A stretch of DNA of 6,801 nucleotides from Aeromicrobium sp. (GTDB lineage: Bacteria; Actinomycetota; Actinomycetes; Propionibacteriales; Nocardioidaceae), in the NCBI GenBank assembly GCA_023254755.1, contig JALRKU010000439.1, positions 1 to 6,801 on the forward strand, in the 5' to 3' direction. The position numbers and the translations under genes are program-made. Of this stretch, positions 3,951-6,801 are shown in pieces (position 1 is the first letter of the stretch; every line of letters starts with the position of its first letter). The notes under the pieces are model-generated. The model saw nothing but the letters and a program-made list of their open reading frames with translations, was not told where the DNA came from and did not search any database.

Positions 3951-6801
3951 CGAGGCGCAGTCCCTTCGGCGTCCGCTCGAAGCCGGCCGCACGCAGCGGA
4001 TCGGACCACGGGCCCGAGGCGACCGGGCGCCCTGCCACGGTCTCGATCGACACCCTGGTGAGCCGGCCCGCGCGCACCGTGCGAGCGAGCGCCTCCGCGG
4101 CAGCGGTGAGTGGCTCGGGGTCGTCGTCGAACAGCAGCGCCGTGCGCCCGCCCCGTTCGAGGTAGACGACCGGACGGCCGTCGAGCAGCACCACGAGCGA
4201 CCCGGCCTTGCGGGCCGGCCGATGGGTCGCCGACTCCTCCGTGCCCACCCGGTCGGGCCAGGGCAGCGCCGCACCGTAGGCGTTGGCCGGATCGGTGGCC
4301 GCCAGGACCACGGCCTCGCTCGGCGCTCGGTCGTCGGCCACGCTGCGGAGGCGGTCGATCGTGCTGGTGGCCGCGAACTGGGCGGCGCCCAGGGTCTCGA
4401 CGTAGTAGCCCCGCAGGCACGTGCCGTTCTGCTCCAGCTCGCGCAGCACCCGGTAGGTCGCGGCGAAGCCCCCGGGGACGTTCTCGGCGACCACCGACCC
4501 GCGGGTGACCACGCCGTAGCGCGCGAGGAGCGTCTCGGCGCGGGCCAGCTGCGCGCTGGTGGCGTCGGGGGTGTCGTCGAGCGCGAACCAGCGTCCGCCG
4601 CTGGCGGGAGGGCCCTGCGTGGTGGTGCGCAGCGACGCCCGGCGTGCGGTGTGCAGGCGTGCCCGCGGAGCCCGGGCCGTCGTGCGGTGCGCCCCTCGGC
4701 GACCGACGAGGCTCCGCAGCGGAGCCAGGGTGTCGTTGCTGATGCGACCGGCCCAGACGAGGTCCCAGAGCACCTGGGCGAGGTCGGCGTCGAGGACGGT
4801 CTCGCCGATCGCGTCGGTGACCGTGTCGCTCAGGCGCCGGAACAGGAACGCTCCGCCGCCGCCGAGCGCGTCGACGACCGCGGTGTGCAGCGAGCCGGGC
4901 TCCAGCGGCTCGCGGCGCGGCAGGACGAGGTCGGCCGGGTGCAGCTGCACCCAGCCGTCGTTGCCGGCCAGCGAGCCGGCCCCGGTCCACACGACCTCGC
5001 CCGCCGCCAGCAGCTCGTCGAGCATCGCGGGGGAGTAGTCGCGGACGCGCGCCGGCAGCACCAGGGACTCCCAGGCCGACGCGGGCAGGGCGGCGCCGGC
5101 CAGCTGGTCGACCGCGCTGAGCACGCCGTCGACGCCGCGCAGGCTGCCGCCCACGCCCTGCCACGTCGGCAGGAACGCCGCGAACGACGTGACGTCGACC
5201 GGCTCGACCTGCTGTCGGGCGGCCGCCAACGAGCGCGACCGCAGCCGGCGCAGGACCTCGGGGTCGACCCACTCGGTGCCGCTGGACCCGGGCCGGAACT
5301 CGCCCTGCGTGATGCGACGGTCCTGCGCCAGGCGCTGGAGCGTCTGCGTGGCGACCGCGGTGCCGAGGCCGAGCCGTTGTGCGACGTCGGCGGCGATGAA
5401 CGGGCCGTGGGTGCGGGCGTAGCGGGAGACCAGGTCGGTGAGGGGGTCGGCGACGGACTCCAGGTGCGCCGCGGGAATTCCGAGCGGCAGGACGACACCC
5501 AGGGCGTCGCGCAGGCGGGAGGCGTCCTCGACGGCGGCCCAGCGGGGTGCTCCGGCGATCTGCACCTCGATGACGCGCCGCGTCTCGGCGAGCCCCGTCA
5601 GCCAGTCCGTGACCAGCTCCGACGTGCCGTCGGTCGTGCGGTCCGCGACCTCGTCGACCGACAGGGGCCCGAGCAGCCGCAGCAGGTCGGCGACGCCCTC
5701 GGCGTCCTTGGCGCGACGATCGGGGGCGAGACGCTGCAGCTCGGCCTCGGTGCGCTGGACGACGTCCGGGTCGAGCAGCTCACGCAGGTCGGTGCGGCCC
5801 AGCAGCTCGGACAGCAGGGCCGGGTCGAGGCTCAGGGCCGCTGCCCGACGCTCGGCCAGCGGCGAGTCGCCCTCGTAGAGGAACGCCGCGACGTAGCCGA
5901 ACAGCTGCGCCTGCGCGAACGGCGACGGCTGCGTCGTGGTGACCTCGTGGAGCGTGACCTCGCGGGACGCGACGCGGCGGGCGAGCGCCGTGAGCGACGG
6001 CAGGTCGTAGACGTCCTGCAGGCACTCGCGCGCCGTCTCGAGCAGGATCGGGAACGTGGGGTGCTCGCGCGCGACGTCGAGCAGCTGGGCGGCTCGCTGA
6101 CGCTGCTGCCACAGCGGTGCACGGGTCCCCGGGTTGCGTCGGGGGAGCAGCAGGGCACGGGCGGCGCACTCGCGGAACCGTGACGCGAAGAGGGCCGATC
6201 CGCCGACCTCCTCGGTGGCGGTGCGCTCGAGCTCGTCGGGCTCGAAGACGAAGAGGTCGGCCCCGGGCGGATCCGACTCCGTGTCGGGGATGCGCGCGAC
6301 GATGCCGTCGTCGGTGGCGACCACGGAGCCGTCGATGCCGAACCGCTCGACGATGCGCGCGCCGACTGCGAGGGCCCACGGGGCGTGGACCCGGCGACCG
6401 AACGGTGAGTGCAGCACGACGCGCCAGTCGCCCAGCTCGTCGCGAAACCGCTCGACGACCAGGGTGGTGTCGGTGGGCACCACGCCGGTGGCCTGCTGCT
6501 GGTCCGCGAGGTAGGTGCGCAGGTTGGTCGCGGCGTTGGCGTCGAGGTCGAGCTCGGCCGCTCGCGCCGACCAGGCCGCCGACGTCAGCGACACCGACTC
6601 ACGCACGAAGGCGCCGACCGCGGCTCCGAGCTCGTAGGGCCGACCGATGTTCTCGCCACGCCAGAACGGCAGTCGGGCGGGCTGTCCGAAGGCAGGCACC
6701 ACCATGACGCGGTCGTGGGTGATCTCCTGGATCCGCCAGCTGGTGGCGCCGAGGGCGACGACGTCGTTGACCCGGGACTCGTAGACCATCTCCTCGTCGA
6801 G
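3943..6801 (-). CDS. lhr: ATP-dependent DNA helicase Lhr, C-terminal 952 residues (5' end outside window)
   Basis: Lhr is a roughly 1,500-residue superfamily 2 helicase/translocase in DNA repair. The frame is open to the window edge, reading LDEEMVYESR at the start, so the RecA-like motor domains are missing here. The fragment begins in the beta-barrel part of the core; ATSWRI (W22 of the fragment) matches the DNA-contacting tryptophan region described for M. smegmatis Lhr. Aligning there suggests about 575 residues are missing and a full length near 1,530. From about residue 280 on is the C-terminal domain: winged-helix modules (EFRPG...TEWVDPEVLRRLRSRSL near 500-525), an Arg/Thr/Ser-rich linker near 690-730, then an AlkZ-like glycosylase-fold end with VTRGSVVAE (765-773), ATDPANAYGAALPWP (835-849) and RPARKAGSLVVLLDG. 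E. coli Lhr is reported to have uracil-glycosylase activity in this domain. The gene overlaps nei2 by 8 nt. No frameshift is seen. Confidence 0.95.
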   Translation of the reverse strand, partial: LDEEMVYESRVNDVVALGATSWRIQEITHDRVMVVPAFGQPARLPFWRGENIGRPYELGAAVGAFVRESVSLTSAAWSARAAELDLDANAATNLRTYLADQQQATGVVPTDTTLVVERFRDELGDWRVVLHSPFGRRVHAPWALAVGARIVERFGIDGSVVATDDGIVARIPDTESDPPGADLFVFEPDELERTATEEVGGSALFASRFRECAARALLLPRRNPGTRAPLWQQRQRAAQLLDVAREHPTFPILLETARECLQDVYDLPSLTALARRVASREVTLHEVTTTQPSPFAQAQLFGYVAAFLYEGDSPLAERRAAALSLDPALLSELLGRTDLRELLDPDVVQRTEAELQRLAPDRRAKDAEGVADLLRLLGPLSVDEVADRTTDGTSELVTDWLTGLAETRRVIEVQIAGAPRWAAVEDASRLRDALGVVLPLGIPAAHLESVADPLTDLVSRYARTHGPFIAADVAQRLGLGTAVATQTLQRLAQDRRITQGEFRPGSSGTEWVDPEVLRRLRSRSLAAARQQVEPVDVTSFAAFLPTWQGVGGSLRGVDGVLSAVDQLAGAALPASAWESLVLPARVRDYSPAMLDELLAAGEVVWTGAGSLAGNDGWVQLHPADLVLPRREPLEPGSLHTAVVDALGGGGAFLFRRLSDTVTDAIGETVLDADLAQVLWDLVWAGRISNDTLAPLRSLVGRRGAHRTTARAPRARLHTARRASLRTTTQGPPASGGRWFALDDTPDATSAQLARAETLLARYGVVTRGSVVAENVPGGFAATYRVLRELEQNGTCLRGYYVETLGAAQFAATSTIDRLRSVADDRAPSEAVVLAATDPANAYGAALPWPDRVGTEESATHRPARKAGSLVVLLDGRPVVYLERGGRTALLFDDDPEPLTAAAEALARTVRAGRLTRVSIETVAGRPVASGPWSDPLRAAGFERTPKGLRLDA

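Noticed and set aside
3934..6183. 749-codon open frame on the + strand, antisense to lhr and the nei2 start
   Set aside because: It lies opposite the recognisable lhr frame. Its composition (runs of Arg, Gly, Ala, Gln with no domain) is typical of a high-GC shadow frame, and it has no promoter or ribosome binding site.

Overview
This 6.8 kb window comes from a high-GC Gram-positive chromosome, almost certainly an actinobacterium. The evidence is the strong G/C bias at third codon positions, an actinobacterial tmRNA whose tag ends in ALAA, and a mycobacterial-type lhr-nei2 gene pair. I cannot fix the genus from sequence alone; a Nocardioidaceae-like or related lineage would fit. I see no transposase, integrase, phage gene or CRISPR array. 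It reads as ordinary chromosome.

Layout, left to right. (1) 1-100: the last 32 codons of an endonuclease I family nuclease on the + strand. (2) 101-296: an intergenic stretch with two adjacent palindromic elements, one with 26-nt arms, and a weak candidate promoter for the next gene. (3) 297-663: ssrA (tmRNA) on the + strand, with a readable tag ORF (ADSKRTDFALAA) and no encoded CCA. A 13-bp hairpin terminator follows. A perfect 12-nt inverted copy of the tmRNA 3' end lies just beyond the terminator. (4) 786-1370, minus strand: a vitamin K epoxide reductase (VKOR) family membrane protein. (5) 1371-1466: a compact divergent promoter region with a candidate leaderless promoter for VKOR on one side. 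On the other side are a -35/extended -10, a perfect 15-bp TetR-type palindrome over the predicted start site, and a strong ribosome binding site. (6) 1467-2930, + strand: an EthA-type flavoprotein (Baeyer-Villiger) monooxygenase. (7) 2931-3176: a convergent intergenic region with a long hairpin, two near-identical 26/27-nt direct repeats and a second hairpin. (8) 3177-3950 and 3943-6801, minus strand: nei2 (endonuclease VIII-like DNA glycosylase) and the C-terminal about 952 residues of lhr, a large ATP-dependent DNA helicase. The two overlap by 8 nt.

How the genes work together. lhr and nei2 form a translationally coupled DNA-repair operon, as known in mycobacteria. ssrA is a housekeeping trans-translation RNA. 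The VKOR and EthA-like genes share a divergent promoter region. The EthA-like gene looks substrate-inducible through a repressor that is not encoded here, unlike M. tuberculosis, where ethR sits next to ethA. I found no clearly new multi-gene system. The most unusual signals are the inverted copy of the tmRNA 3' end, the palindromes upstream of ssrA, and the operator at the monooxygenase promoter.
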